Positions 16,370 to 24,724 of a stretch of DNA of 64,000 nucleotides are shown in pieces (the stretch's first letter is position 1; the number at the start of each line of letters is the position of its first letter). The notes under the pieces were generated by a model. That model saw only the letters and a list, made by a program, of their open reading frames with translations, ran no database searches and was not told the origin of the DNA. The DNA lies in assembly GCF_021391535.1 (NCBI RefSeq), contig NZ_CP090066.1, forward strand, positions 633,501 through 697,500, given 5' to 3'. This DNA comes from Aurantimonas sp. HBX-1 (GTDB lineage Bacteria > Pseudomonadota > Alphaproteobacteria > Rhizobiales > Rhizobiaceae). Position numbers and translations under genes: made by a program.

Positions 16370-16845
16370 GGCTCCCAATGCACTTCATGCTGGTTTGAAA
16401 AACTCGAACTGCGCCATACAGTCTTCTAAGCCTACGCAGACTGAGATGTTAGCAGTCGCCCATAGGATCAGCTAACGGCTTGGCGCCCAAATCAGCCGGT
16501 CGTTAGCTTTCCGAGGTTATCCGATAGCTGACTTCGCGGCGGGCACCACGTCCGCCTGCACTTCGTTCACGAGCACGACTTCCGCGGGACCCACCATGCA
16601 CCGGCTTCGCGTTGGTGGGCCGACGGCCCCCAACCGGTAATTGCGCGCTCGCGTTGGGGGCGGGACAGTAAGGTGGGTGCAACCCTGATCGCCAGTCAGC
16701 ACTGTGATGGCGGATCAACATCTTCAGAAAGTGCTATGCCGCGGGTAGGATATCCAGGGCGGGTTCCCTAGCGGCTGGCGACGAGCGAGAGCACGGCCGG
16801 TAGTTGCCGCAATATCTTCGAACGCACGTCGGACCGAGTTATTTT
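16370..16845. other. Intergenic stretch with nested inverted repeats, no gene recognised
   Basis: No convincing frame is seen. It holds a 13-bp palindrome GGGCCGACGGCCC (16617-16629) that overlaps a second hairpin, GCCCCCAAC (16626-16634) with GTTGGGGGC (16653-16661), so the two stems are mutually exclusive. The stretch lies between the polyol locus and IS-disrupted DNA. Confidence 0.4.
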
Positions 16846-17166
16846 CTACGCCTGCTCAGTGGTCGGACGATATTTCGCGGCCTTGCATTGCTTGCGGATC
16901 GCCTTGGTGTGATCAGCGTCGGCGGCCGCCATCAGCTTGAGCAGGGCGGCGTTCGCGTCCCGAGTCTCTTCGATCGCCATCGAGGAATGTGAGATGAGGT
17001 CGTCGAGGCTGTCCGAGTGCGACTCCACCTGAATCAGGCGGTCCAGAGCCTTGATGCGGACGTCGTCGATGTCGGGATATTTCTTCGCCAGGGATTCGAG
17101 CTTCTGTTGCAGCGGGTGGCTTCCTGGAACCTTGAAGGCGAGAAAGATGTCCAGAACCCGCCGGAT
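16846..17166 (-). pseudogene. 3' fragment of an unknown gene truncated by the IS element
   Basis: An open frame enters from the IS boundary at 17166 and ends at 16846 (about 106 residues: ...RRVLDIFLAFKVPGSHPLQ, then a helical, charged region with LIQVESHSDSLDDLISH and ANAALLKLMAAADADHTK). No start codon of its own precedes the well-formed part, and the reading runs straight into the left inverted repeat, so the 5' part was lost. I do not recognise the family. The protein it came from is unrelated to the hydrolase fragment on the other side of the IS. Confidence 0.5.
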
Positions 17167-17199
17167 TGGCCTGCCCCCGTTAGGTGATCCGGTTTGAAT

Positions 17200-18093
17200 C
17201 TAATGCATTGTGGGCTTGACGGCCACGGTTGAGGTGGCCGGCGAAGCCGGTTGGGTTGGCGCAGCCGGCCACACCACAGCGGCTGGTGCTGGCGGGCGGT
17301 ATCCGAGGGCAGAGTGCGGGCGCCGAGTGTTGTAGTGCTGACGCCAACATTCGATGACGATCCGTGCCTCCGCCAGGCTGTAGAACAGCTCACCGTTCAA
17401 GAGCTCGTCGCGGAGCTTGGAGTTGAAGCTTTCGCAATAGCCGTTCTCCCACGGGCTGCCCGGCTCGATGAACGCCGTCTTCGCGCCAACCGCCGTGATC
17501 CACTCCCGCACCGCCTTGGCGACGAACTCCGGGCCGTTGTCCGAACGAACATGTCCAGGCACGCCCCTTAGAATGAAGAGATCGGACAGGACGTCGATGA
17601 CGTCGGTGGATTTGAGCTTCCGATCGATCCTGATCGCGATGCATTCCCGGGTGAACTCGTCGATCACGTTCAGCATGCGGAACTTCCGGCCGTTGTGGGT
17701 GCGATCCTCGACGAAGTCGTAGGACCAGACGTGGTTGGGGTGTTCTGGTCGAAGCCGAAGGCAGGAGCCGTCGTTCAGCCAAAGGCGGCCCTTCTTCGAT
17801 TGCCGCGCCGGCACCTTCAAACCTTCCCGGCGCCAAATGCGCTCGACGCGCTTGGCATTTACCACCCAGCCGGCGCTCTCCAGCATGGCCGCGATGCGGC
17901 GGTAGCCGTAACGACCATACCGGGTCGCGAGCGCGACAATGGCAGCGGTCAGTGCGGCATCGTCAGCTCGTCCCTTCGGCGCCTTGCGTTGGGTAGATCG
18001 ATGCTGCCCCAGAACCCGGCACGCCAGCCGCTCCGACACGCCAAACTTCGCAATGGTGTGGTCGATGCAGCAGCGACGGCGGGCGGGGCTCAC
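17200..18093 (-). CDS. IS3-family transposase OrfB (DDE integrase)
   Basis: 297 residues with the rve integrase core: VWSYDFVEDRT (first Asp), VRSDNGPEFVA (second Asp) and ENGYCESFNSKLRDELLNGE (catalytic Glu), completed by the HYNTRRPHSALGY tail typical of IS3 transposases. An HTH_21-like region (YGYRRIAAMLESAGWVVN) precedes it. It starts with GTG overlapping the OrfA stop; in this group the functional transposase is normally an OrfAB fusion made by -1 frameshifting. All catalytic residues are present, so the element may be active. Confidence 0.93.
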   Translation of the reverse strand: MSPARRRCCIDHTIAKFGVSERLACRVLGQHRSTQRKAPKGRADDAALTAAIVALATRYGRYGYRRIAAMLESAGWVVNAKRVERIWRREGLKVPARQSKKGRLWLNDGSCLRLRPEHPNHVWSYDFVEDRTHNGRKFRMLNVIDEFTRECIAIRIDRKLKSTDVIDVLSDLFILRGVPGHVRSDNGPEFVAKAVREWITAVGAKTAFIEPGSPWENGYCESFNSKLRDELLNGELFYSLAEARIVIECWRQHYNTRRPHSALGYRPPAPAAVVWPAAPTQPASPATSTVAVKPTMH

Positions 18094-18377
18094 CAGTTTC
18101 CCGAGGCGGCCTCCCTGAGGATCAGCTTCTCCAGCGTCAGGTCCGACACGGCCTTGCGCAACCGCTCGTTCTCCTTCTCCAGGTCCTTCAGCCGCTTCAC
18201 CTGGTTGCTCTTCAGCCCGCCGAACTCCTTGCGCCAGCGGTAGTAGGTGAACGGCGTTACGGAAATCGTGCGGATCGCTTCCGCCACCGGACGCCCCTGC
18301 GACAACAATACGTCGACCTGCCTCAGCTTCGCGACAATCTCTTCAGGCTGGTGCTTCTTCCTCGGCATTCCTGACAT
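18090..18377 (-). CDS. IS3-family transposase OrfA (helix-turn-helix)
   Basis: 95 residues: an HTH_Tnp_1 domain (QPEEIVAKLRQVDVLLSQGR, then TPFTYYRWRKEFGG) followed by a leucine-zipper-like coiled coil (LKDLEKENERLRKAVSDLTLEKLILRE). It binds the IS ends and, by frameshift, is joined to OrfB. The gene ends 4 bp inside OrfB. Confidence 0.93.
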   Translation of the reverse strand: MSGMPRKKHQPEEIVAKLRQVDVLLSQGRPVAEAIRTISVTPFTYYRWRKEFGGLKSNQVKRLKDLEKENERLRKAVSDLTLEKLILREAASGNW

Positions 18378-18433
18378 CCTCCAAAGGCTTAAAAGCCTAC
18401 CTCAGGGAGGACCACTTTTCAGGGGGCAGGCCA

Positions 18434-18594
18434 GCCACCGTTCGGGAATATAGCGACTTGTTTTGTCCCCTTCCGGTTGAGCCATGATTGAAAACGACAG
18501 TTGGAAACGGCCCTTCGCCGTCGGGGTTCGCGGCAAGGACTTCCAGTCGAGCGCCAGCCTCAGCAGAGGGTATGAAGTACTTTTCGAATTTCAT
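18434..18594 (-). pseudogene. 5' fragment of an alpha/beta hydrolase (dienelactone hydrolase-like), cut by the IS
   Basis: An ATG at 18594 opens a frame of about 53 residues reading MKFEKYFIPSAEAG, then LEVLAANPDG, PFPTVVFNHGSTGRG, before running into the right inverted repeat of the IS. The FNHGSTGRG block is the oxyanion-hole region of dienelactone hydrolase-like enzymes. The nucleophile elbow and all downstream parts are missing, and the DNA beyond the other IS end encodes something else, so the gene is dead. Confidence 0.6.
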
Positions 18595-19131
18595 TCGGTC
18601 TATCGCTGCACGTGTCCGCTTACGTTGCAAATACCGCTTTGAGGGACTGTCTGGAATGGGTCGAAAACGTCCGGCCGAACTTGAACGTCTGCTCGCAATC
18701 ACGCCAACGGATCCTGTCGGTAAGGCGGTACATGAATACATTCACGTCGGGCCACCAGAACGTGAACTCACTCTTCTCCCAATTCGAAACTGAGTCTCCC
18801 GCGCACAAGAGGAAGCCAGTGGCTGCCTCGGTGGAAAGCAGTCGTTCGCGTTTCGGCCATTCGGATGAAGAACGCGCAAGGGCCGGCCTCCGGGATCATG
18901 CAATGTCCTGTCGGTCCACCTTCTCTGCCCTCGATAGCATCAGCCGGGTCCAGACTCTCGCGCCCGACTGGAAGAAGAGGATGCGACTCGCAACCCAAGC
19001 GCGTTCCCGTCAGAAAATGGCGACGGGCGGCAAAGTCGCAACTTCGTTACTGACGTAAGATATTTCTGACACATGTCAGTTGTACAAGACAAACATCCGC
19101 GCTAGCTGTCGGGGATCCTGAGGGAGATGAC
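18595..19131. other. Intergenic stretch without a recognisable gene
   Basis: Several short frames exist on both strands but none has a family resemblance or a good ribosome site. One minus-strand frame (18620-18808) has protein-like composition (EFTFWWPDVNVFMYRL) but no support. The last 60 bp before the ArsR-type gene presumably hold its promoter. Confidence 0.35.
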
Positions 19132-19458
19132 TTGGCAAACGACGGTGACCACCTTCTGCGCACCCTAGTCGCACTGGCGAACCCGCACCGCATGCGAATT
19201 CTGGCGACACTTCTGACGGAAGGGTCGACATACATCAGCCAGCTTGCACGTACGGTCGGCATAGGCCGTCCGCTGCTTCACCTTCATCTCAAGAAGCTCG
19301 AGAGTGCGGGCTTGGTGACAATGCAGCACGAGATTTCCGACTCCGGCAAGGCGCTAAATTTCGTTGAGGTGGTTCCCTTCAGCATTGAGCTTTCGCCTTG
19401 GACGATAGCCGCTGCGGTCCAGTCGATGAGCGACGATCCCGGCAGAACGGAAACTTGA
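19132..19458 (+). CDS. ArsR-type winged-helix transcriptional regulator
   Basis: The 108-residue protein reads as a compact ArsR-like HTH: LLRTLVALANPHRMRILATLL, TYISQLARTVGIGRPLLHLHLKKLESAGLV (recognition helix), then a short wing. It lacks the cysteine metal-binding motif of metal sensors such as ArsR/SmtB. The start is TTG at 19132 with GAGGGAG upstream. Its partner, nine bases downstream, encodes a membrane-anchored coiled-coil protein, so the pair may act together in sensing at the membrane, but this is inference. Confidence 0.8.
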   Translation: MANDGDHLLRTLVALANPHRMRILATLLTEGSTYISQLARTVGIGRPLLHLHLKKLESAGLVTMQHEISDSGKALNFVEVVPFSIELSPWTIAAAVQSMSDDPGRTET

Positions 19459-19467
19459 GGACGCACC

Positions 19468-19731
19468 ATGGATCATCGGACGTTGATCTTTCTCATCTGC
19501 ACCATACTGGTGCTAGTCACGGTACTCATTGTAGCTGCCACGCGTTCCCGCACCTCGGTAAAGCAGGCACAGGCTCGCCTGGCTGCGGAGGTGTCCTACC
19601 GGAGCTTGGCCGAAAGGGCTGTACAGGCAGAGGAGGAGGCGGCAGCGGCGATGGAGATGGTGCGCCGGGACGTCGCTGAACTCGTGGAACGGCTCGGTCG
19701 GATCGAAACGGTCCTCAAAGAAGTGGAATGA
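19468..19731 (+). CDS. Small membrane-anchored coiled-coil protein
   Basis: 87 residues: one N-terminal transmembrane helix (residues ~5-24, LIFLICTILVLVTVLIVAA) followed by a charged amphipathic coiled coil (SVKQAQARLAAEVSYRSLAE, then EEEAAAAMEMVRRDVAELVERL). Topology is probably N-out/C-in. It follows the ArsR-type gene by nine bases in the same operon. No family-level function can be assigned. Confidence 0.7.
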   Translation: MDHRTLIFLICTILVLVTVLIVAATRSRTSVKQAQARLAAEVSYRSLAERAVQAEEEAAAAMEMVRRDVAELVERLGRIETVLKEVE

Positions 19732-19932
19732 TGGACCTGGACTTGCTCCGACAAAGGGGAGAGCGTTTCCAGTTATGCGACCAGCCTCTCGAATTGAGCG
19801 GGCTGATGAAGTCCAGCGCCGAATGGCGCCGGACGGGGTTGTAGATGTTATCGATGTCGCGACCGATCGCGTTGGTCGCCTCGGCCTGGTTTTGAGCGGG
19901 TTGCGAGGAACTGCACCGTTAGCTGCCGGCGC

Positions 19933-20763
19933 TCACTGCGGGCGCTTCAAGTTTGGGCGAACATATATTCGACGAAACCCCACTCGCTCCTGATTTCTAT
20001 ATGACGCGAACCCAGGATCGTCGCGGTCGTTCGGCTGGCTGGTCTCATCGGTCAGGATGTCGGCACCCATTGCGGTCGCGACCTTAATGCGCGCGTCCAG
20101 GAGGTTTCGCTGTATGCCTTGATTTCGATAGGTCGGAAGCGTTCCGGTTATGCCAAGCCAAGCAGCATTGTCGCGGACGTACATGGTGCCGCCACCGGCA
20201 GCCTCCCCGTCTACGGTCGCGAGGAAGCAATGCCAGGAAGGTCTGTCGACCAGCGCGGCAAACCAGTCCGCGCACTCGGCAGGCAGGCCAAAGCCATTGG
20301 CCACCGTCCTACCGAATACGGCGGCCGATGCGCGATCCGCTCTAGTGATTTGCGCATCCACTCGAAGAGGAGTGTATGCGCCATCCGTCCTGACGAACTT
20401 GGCCCAACCTGTTCCCGTCGCGACCAGCGGTACGTCATTGGTATAGTCGCGGACAATCTCACTTCTCACGATGGGCGACACCTGCAACGCCCATGCAGTC
20501 GCATTCGCGTCCAGCCAAGCGACCGCAGCCTCCAAGTCTTCCCGCAATAACTCGCGCTCGATGCCAACGGCCATTGCCCGATTGAGCTCTGTGATGGGAA
20601 GCGTACGACAGCCTAGGAGGCCCATGCCCTCGATTGTCGTGCTTGCCAGATCGAGGCCGTCGCGCACGTGGTCAGGCGCCGCAGCGAAAAGGTCAAACCA
20701 AGCGTCACGCTCGATCATCTCCACAACCCGACTGATGTCCTGCAAGCTGCTCATGCTGTTCAC
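19933..20763 (-). CDS. GNAT-family N-acetyltransferase
   Basis: The 276-residue protein has an N-terminal region of ~140 residues without a recognised motif and a C-terminal GNAT domain: WHCFLATVDGEAAGGGTMYVRDNAAWLGITGTLPTYRNQGIQ can be seen in pieces (the beta4-beta5 region and the acetyl-CoA loop, here YRNQGIQRNLLDARI instead of the usual RxxGxG/A). It transfers an acetyl group from acetyl-CoA to an unknown amine. The gene stands alone. Confidence 0.8.
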   Translation of the reverse strand: MNSMSSLQDISRVVEMIERDAWFDLFAAAPDHVRDGLDLASTTIEGMGLLGCRTLPITELNRAMAVGIERELLREDLEAAVAWLDANATAWALQVSPIVRSEIVRDYTNDVPLVATGTGWAKFVRTDGAYTPLRVDAQITRADRASAAVFGRTVANGFGLPAECADWFAALVDRPSWHCFLATVDGEAAGGGTMYVRDNAAWLGITGTLPTYRNQGIQRNLLDARIKVATAMGADILTDETSQPNDRDDPGFASYRNQERVGFRRIYVRPNLKRPQ

Positions 20764-20991
20764 TCCATAGACGCTCCCGCTGAGCCTCAGGCGTATACTT
20801 CCTCGAAGATTGATCCGACATTAGTGGCAAAATGACCGAGAGAAGCAAAACGCTGATGAGATCGTAAGGGCGCTGGTTCATAGGCCCGTCCTATGTCAGT
20901 GGAAAGGCCAAGCTCGTTCCCCACGCGATCAAAAACCGCTCCCGGCGCGCGCTCTGGCTGTCTAATGTCCGACGATCCGGCAACAGACAGT

Positions 20992-21498
20992 TCAAGTTGC
21001 AGGCTGTCTGCTGGGCGTTATGCTGCGGTGGACATTAGTCCATTTCGAGAACATCGCCGCTTGTCCGTAGCAATATCCGTGCTCATCGATCAACTGCCAA
21101 ATAACGCCGTCCTCCATTGAGGAGACGTCACCGGATTTCTTAACTCGGCTTCCATGATAACCGACATAGGAGCCATTTCTAGAAACGGCGTCGAGGAGGC
21201 ACCTGCGTTCCTCACGATTCTCGATCTTTGCGGATAGGCGAGATGGCAACGCGATCAACTCTTCCCGAGAATACCCGAAGACCCGTTGAGCTGTCACATT
21301 GGCATAAACAAACCTAGGATCGGGCTCGGCGTTATGAGCGACAACCGCGAACGGCGCCACTTCATACAACCAGTGCGGCCCTGAACCAAAATCGGCTAAT
21401 GGCTCACGCACAAAACGCGCATGGCTCGACACCAGCAGCTCATAAAATTCTGAATCCAAAGCAAGCTGGTTGCTGTAACGGTTAACCGTTCTCAACAA
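20992..21498 (-). CDS. MEKHLA-domain (PAS-like) protein
   Basis: 168 residues matching the MEKHLA family, a PAS-like module: PFAVVAHNAEPDPRFVYANVTAQRVFGYSREELIALPSRLSA can be recognised in segments, followed by the DAVSRNGSYVGYHGSRVKKSG and VIWQLIDEHG blocks. In plants this domain lies in HD-ZIP III proteins; free-standing bacterial versions are of unknown role, perhaps small-molecule or redox sensing. It is a monocistronic minus-strand gene. Confidence 0.8.
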   Translation of the reverse strand: MLRTVNRYSNQLALDSEFYELLVSSHARFVREPLADFGSGPHWLYEVAPFAVVAHNAEPDPRFVYANVTAQRVFGYSREELIALPSRLSAKIENREERRCLLDAVSRNGSYVGYHGSRVKKSGDVSSMEDGVIWQLIDEHGYCYGQAAMFSKWTNVHRSITPSRQPAT

Positions 21499-21601
21499 TC
21501 GTATCGTCCTTCATGATCTGCATGTTCAATGACTTCTGATGCGCCATGCCAAAGACGCAATTTATAAGCTTTGAAAGGAAATAGTCCTGTGAAGCAGATC
21601 A

Positions 21602-22075
21602 CTATCGCAGCTTCTTTTCGTAAAAGACTGCGTTTGGTACTGGATTATTGTAATAAGGGGCGATTTCGGTAAATTCGCACTTCTTGTAGAGTGTTACGGC
21701 TCCGGTCATCGACGGCAAGGTGTCGAGGAGTATCAGCTTATACCCGGACATCTGGGCCTTATTGATCACCCTTTGCACCAGGTCTGCGGCCAAACCTAGG
21801 CCACGTGAACTTGGCCTGACGTAAAGGCGTTTCAATTCGCAAGCGCCATCAGATCCGAAACGGACGAAGCCGCAACAGCCGGCGGGTTCCGCGCTATCCA
21901 TCGCAACAAACATAGCTCCTTCTGGAGGAGCGTACTTGATCTGGAGGTTGTCAATCTCCGCTTGATGATCTTGAAAATGGAGATCGACACCCAACCAGGT
22001 CGTATATTCTTCTACCAACTGTCTTACATTCTTGAATTGCTCAGGAGTGTGGGCCAGTATTATGTCAATAGCCAT
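21602..22075 (-). CDS. GNAT-family N-acetyltransferase
   Basis: 157 residues from the ATG at 22075 (an in-frame ATG at 22117 adds 14 unlike residues). The GNAT core is clear: AGCCGFVRFGSDGACELKRLYV, then PSSRGLGLAADLVQRVINKA (acetyl-CoA loop RGLGLA), and LLDTLPSMTGAVTLYKKCEF, which is typical of small amino-acid or polyamine acetylases. Substrate unknown. It has notably lower GC than its neighbours, consistent with horizontal origin. Confidence 0.85.
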   Translation of the reverse strand: MAIDIILAHTPEQFKNVRQLVEEYTTWLGVDLHFQDHQAEIDNLQIKYAPPEGAMFVAMDSAEPAGCCGFVRFGSDGACELKRLYVRPSSRGLGLAADLVQRVINKAQMSGYKLILLDTLPSMTGAVTLYKKCEFTEIAPYYNNPVPNAVFYEKKLR

Positions 22076-22687
22076 GCCGTTCCATCTATATGTCTCAAGA
22101 TTGCTTACTAAGATCATAATTATTGAGATTAAAAGGATCCGCCGATTGGTCGGCTTCTTCCCCCTGCCACTTTGTTACGTTCGTCCCGGCTGCTCGATTT
22201 CCTTGGAAATGGGATTGCTGCGCGCTGACAATCCGGTACGGCACATCGAAGCTTGGCGTAGTGCGCGAAGCCGATACCGTGACAGTGTCGTCAGAAGCAT
22301 TCTCCGGCCCTCTGGTGGGAAGTTGACGAATTCGACAGTGCCGCTGACCCGTTATCTTGTTGCGCTGGTAGACACGACTCGGCTGCACGCGGTAACCAAA
22401 CTGAAAGAGCGATGCGACGGCACAAGCGGCTGGCGATGAACCCGTGGGCGAAAAGTGTTGGATTCCCCAACGGTGCTTTTGCTGCGCAAGACGGTTTTCC
22501 TGCCAGCCAGTCGTCTGTTGTATTGCAATAACCGTCCCTGGCCAGAATGTTCAGGCGAAATTATAGGATCTATGCTTTAGCTGGTGTGCTTGGTCTTGTT
22601 GCGAAATGTTACGAAACATGAAGACCCCCGCGTGGTCGCCTTCTCATCGATGGACGCCACGCCGGGTGGGGCAATGTCAGCATGATC
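22076..22687. other. Intergenic stretch without a recognised gene
   Basis: Relatively AT-rich next to the acetyltransferase and full of stop codons. From 22642 a plus-strand frame reads HAGWGNVSMIIVVEGNSAAD and ends at 22770, overlapping the broken methyltransferase on the other strand; it has no start codon of its own and may be a fragment or chance. Confidence 0.3.
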
Positions 22688-23432
22688 ATCGTCGTCGAGG
22701 GCAACAGCGCGGCCGATCAAATGCTGTTTCTGACGTTATGGACGCAGACGCGCTGGGCCGATCTCGACTAGTTCGACTTGATTGTCCTCGAACTTGGTAC
22801 TCGAAGTCGCTGAACACCGACGGCGCCTCGATGGCGAAGCACTCTGGGTTATGCAGTCCGGGGTCAAGAGCGAGTGCGATGAGGCCCTCGGGGGTGCAGA
22901 AGGGAAAGCGGCTGTTCTTTGTCAGATCCCGCACTTCTGGATCAAGCTCGATTGCTGCGGTCCAAAAATGCCCGCATGAATTCAATCCCTATGCCGGGGT
23001 AATCCCAGACATAGAAGGCGACTACCCCGTCCCTCCGAACGATCCGCATCATGTCCGCAAGCGCAGCGCCTCTATCGGGGATGAAGTGAGGACCAGACCA
23101 CCGACCGCTACGTCGCGGCTGACGGCCGACATCCGCGCCAGACTAGCCGCATCACCTATGCGGAAATTTACACGCAGATCGCCGACTCTTGCCCGGGCCA
23201 GGGAGATGAGTCTTTCCGAGGGGTCGATCGCCGTCACGCCTGCCGGTGCGCACTGCCGAACAATAGCCTCCCTCAGAGCGCCGGTCCCGCAGCCGACTTC
23301 AAGCCAGTCGACTCCCTCTGGCAGTTCGAGCCAATCCAAAAAGCGAGATGCGATCGGACGGCTCCATCGGCCCATGTAGGCGTCGTAGCTTTCGCCGGCC
23401 TGCCAGGCATCGTGACGAGTAGACGCAACCAT
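22688..23432 (-). pseudogene. Frameshifted SAM-dependent methyltransferase
   Basis: The 5' part (ATG 23432) encodes a normal class I methyltransferase start: YDAYMGRWSRPIASRFLDWL, the SAM motif LEVGCGTGAL and AIDPSERLI. Near 23090 the sense moves to another frame (HFIPDRGAALADMMRIVRRDG, VVAFYVWDY), and near 22950 it moves again (AAIELDPEVRDLTKNSRFPF, CTPEGLIALAL). Restoring both shifts would give one protein of the class I methyltransferase type with a C-terminal DF-EY region and a missing end. At least two indels make it non-functional, or the sequence has errors here. Confidence 0.7.
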
Positions 23433-23512
23433 CGAAACTCCTCGAAAATGCGCTTCCCGCGCACGGCGGCCCCGAAGTTAAAGGTCGTCCGATTGCGAAG
23501 CGCCATTCCCGA

Positions 23513-24337
23513 TCAGCGCCGGATCCCGATCGTGAGGAGATAGGTGCGCGGAACACAGATCCCGACCTCGTTTGCGAACTGTTCATGGAATGCCACGAAT
23601 TCTCGCCGAAGATCCTTCCGGCGCTCCTCGTCCAGGCTCGCCGCGAGCGCCTTAGTCGGTCCATAGTTCGTCGAGAACGTCTCCCATGCGGCTTCGCCGC
23701 TGGGCTCCCGATAGTACGAAATGCCATCCTCGAACTTCAGGTCGAAGGCATCCCCCAGAAGCTCCCTGACCCGCTCGCGCTTTCCCCATTCGAATGGGGA
23801 TGGCGGCGCCGGTTCCGGAGGTGGGCCCATGTAGGGCTTCATCACCTTGAACATCTCGAAGACAGTGCTGTCCGGAAGCCAGGTCGTTAGGGCCACACGC
23901 CCTCTCGGCCGGGTGACGCGAGCAAGTTCGGCGGCAGCGGCTTCAGGACGGCTCGCGAACATGATCCCGCAGGTGGATATCACCGCTGCGAACTCGCCAT
24001 CGGCGAAAGGCAACGCCTCTGCATCCGCGACGCGATATTCAGCGCTCACGCCTTCTGCCGCAGCTCGCTGCCGCGCTGCCTCTATGAGATCCGAACCGAG
24101 ATCGACTCCGATCACGCGCGCACCCCGTCTTGCAACGAGCCTCGACGTCCAGCCGGTTCCCGTCGCGAGATCCAGGACATGCTCGCCTGGCTGCGGGTTC
24201 AACCGCAACACCGCATGCGTGATCGAGTCTGCGATGCCGCGGCTTACTTCTTCGTAACCGCTACCTGCCGAATTCCACACTCCGGCGGACTTCTGATTGT
24301 GCTGCTGGATGGCGGGGATAGATTTCGCAGTCATCAT
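23513..24337 (-). CDS. SAM-dependent methyltransferase, class I (UbiE/Methyltransf_11 type)
   Basis: 274 residues with motif I VLDLATGTGWTSRL (~residues 53-66), the acidic GVDLGSDLIEAARQRA (motif II), DAEALPFADGEFAAVIS (motif III) and a C-terminal lid. Intact and of usual length. It follows the pseudogene copy on the same strand, 80 bp apart, and the two are not close paralogues. It transfers a methyl group from SAM; the acceptor is unknown. Confidence 0.88.
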   Translation of the reverse strand: MMTAKSIPAIQQHNQKSAGVWNSAGSGYEEVSRGIADSITHAVLRLNPQPGEHVLDLATGTGWTSRLVARRGARVIGVDLGSDLIEAARQRAAAEGVSAEYRVADAEALPFADGEFAAVISTCGIMFASRPEAAAAELARVTRPRGRVALTTWLPDSTVFEMFKVMKPYMGPPPEPAPPSPFEWGKRERVRELLGDAFDLKFEDGISYYREPSGEAAWETFSTNYGPTKALAASLDEERRKDLRREFVAFHEQFANEVGICVPRTYLLTIGIRR

Positions 24338-24724
24338 CTGTCCTCCACAGGATCCGGGGCACCCGCCGATGATCCACTGGAACAGTGCGTGGTCGCTGGG
24401 CGGGAGGAGCCGTTGATGGGGTCACCCGCCGACCGAGCCTTAGTAAATTAGCTGCCCGACTTCGGCGGAATTGTGAAAGCTGATCCAGGTCTCGAGCGCC
24501 AGGGCAACCTTGGCAGAGTCGGTTGCAGGACAGCGGATCGGCTTCTGGTCGAAGGCGACCCCGGAATCATCTCTGCTTGTGGTTTCCGGACCCTATGCCT
24601 TCGATCGGTCCCTGCCTGGACCGACCCGCAGGCCGCTCGTCGGCACCGCGGTGAAATCTTGATTGGAAGTCTCTTGTTTTCGCGGCGGCACAGCAATACG
24701 GAGGGAAGCTCTCCTACTTGGACA
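24338..24724. other. Upstream region of the metal-complex ABC importer
   Basis: I looked for a cobalamin riboswitch because binding proteins of this family often lie behind one, but the conserved core could not be recognised. No clear Fur-type palindrome was seen. GGAGGGA at 24703-24709 lies about 15 bases before the ATG at 24725, which is longer than ideal. Confidence 0.35.

Larger units (their letters stand above)
17167..18433 (-). mobile_element. IS3-family insertion sequence, IS407-like group
   Basis: About 1267 bp bounded by inverted repeats: TGGCCTGCCCCC at 17167-17178 and its complement at 18422-18433, with further matches inward (GTGATCC / GTGGTCC). It encodes OrfA and OrfB in overlapping frames. 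The four bases flanking each end (GGAT and GCCA) do not match, so there is no visible target-site duplication, and the flanks belong to different genes. This suggests that a deletion or recombination at the element followed insertion. Confidence 0.85.

Noticed and set aside
16503..16721. Possible small protein in the minus strand of the intergenic repeat region
   Set aside because: The frames arise from inverted repeats; no ribosome site and no homologous motif.
22642..22770. Plus-strand fragment reading GNVSMIIVVEGNSAAD
   Set aside because: Lacks a start, overlaps the broken methyltransferase on the other strand, no recognisable family.
24338..24724. Cobalamin riboswitch upstream of the BtuF/FepB-type importer
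   Set aside because: GC-rich stems exist, but the conserved B12-box order could not be recognised by eye; a covariance-model search is needed.
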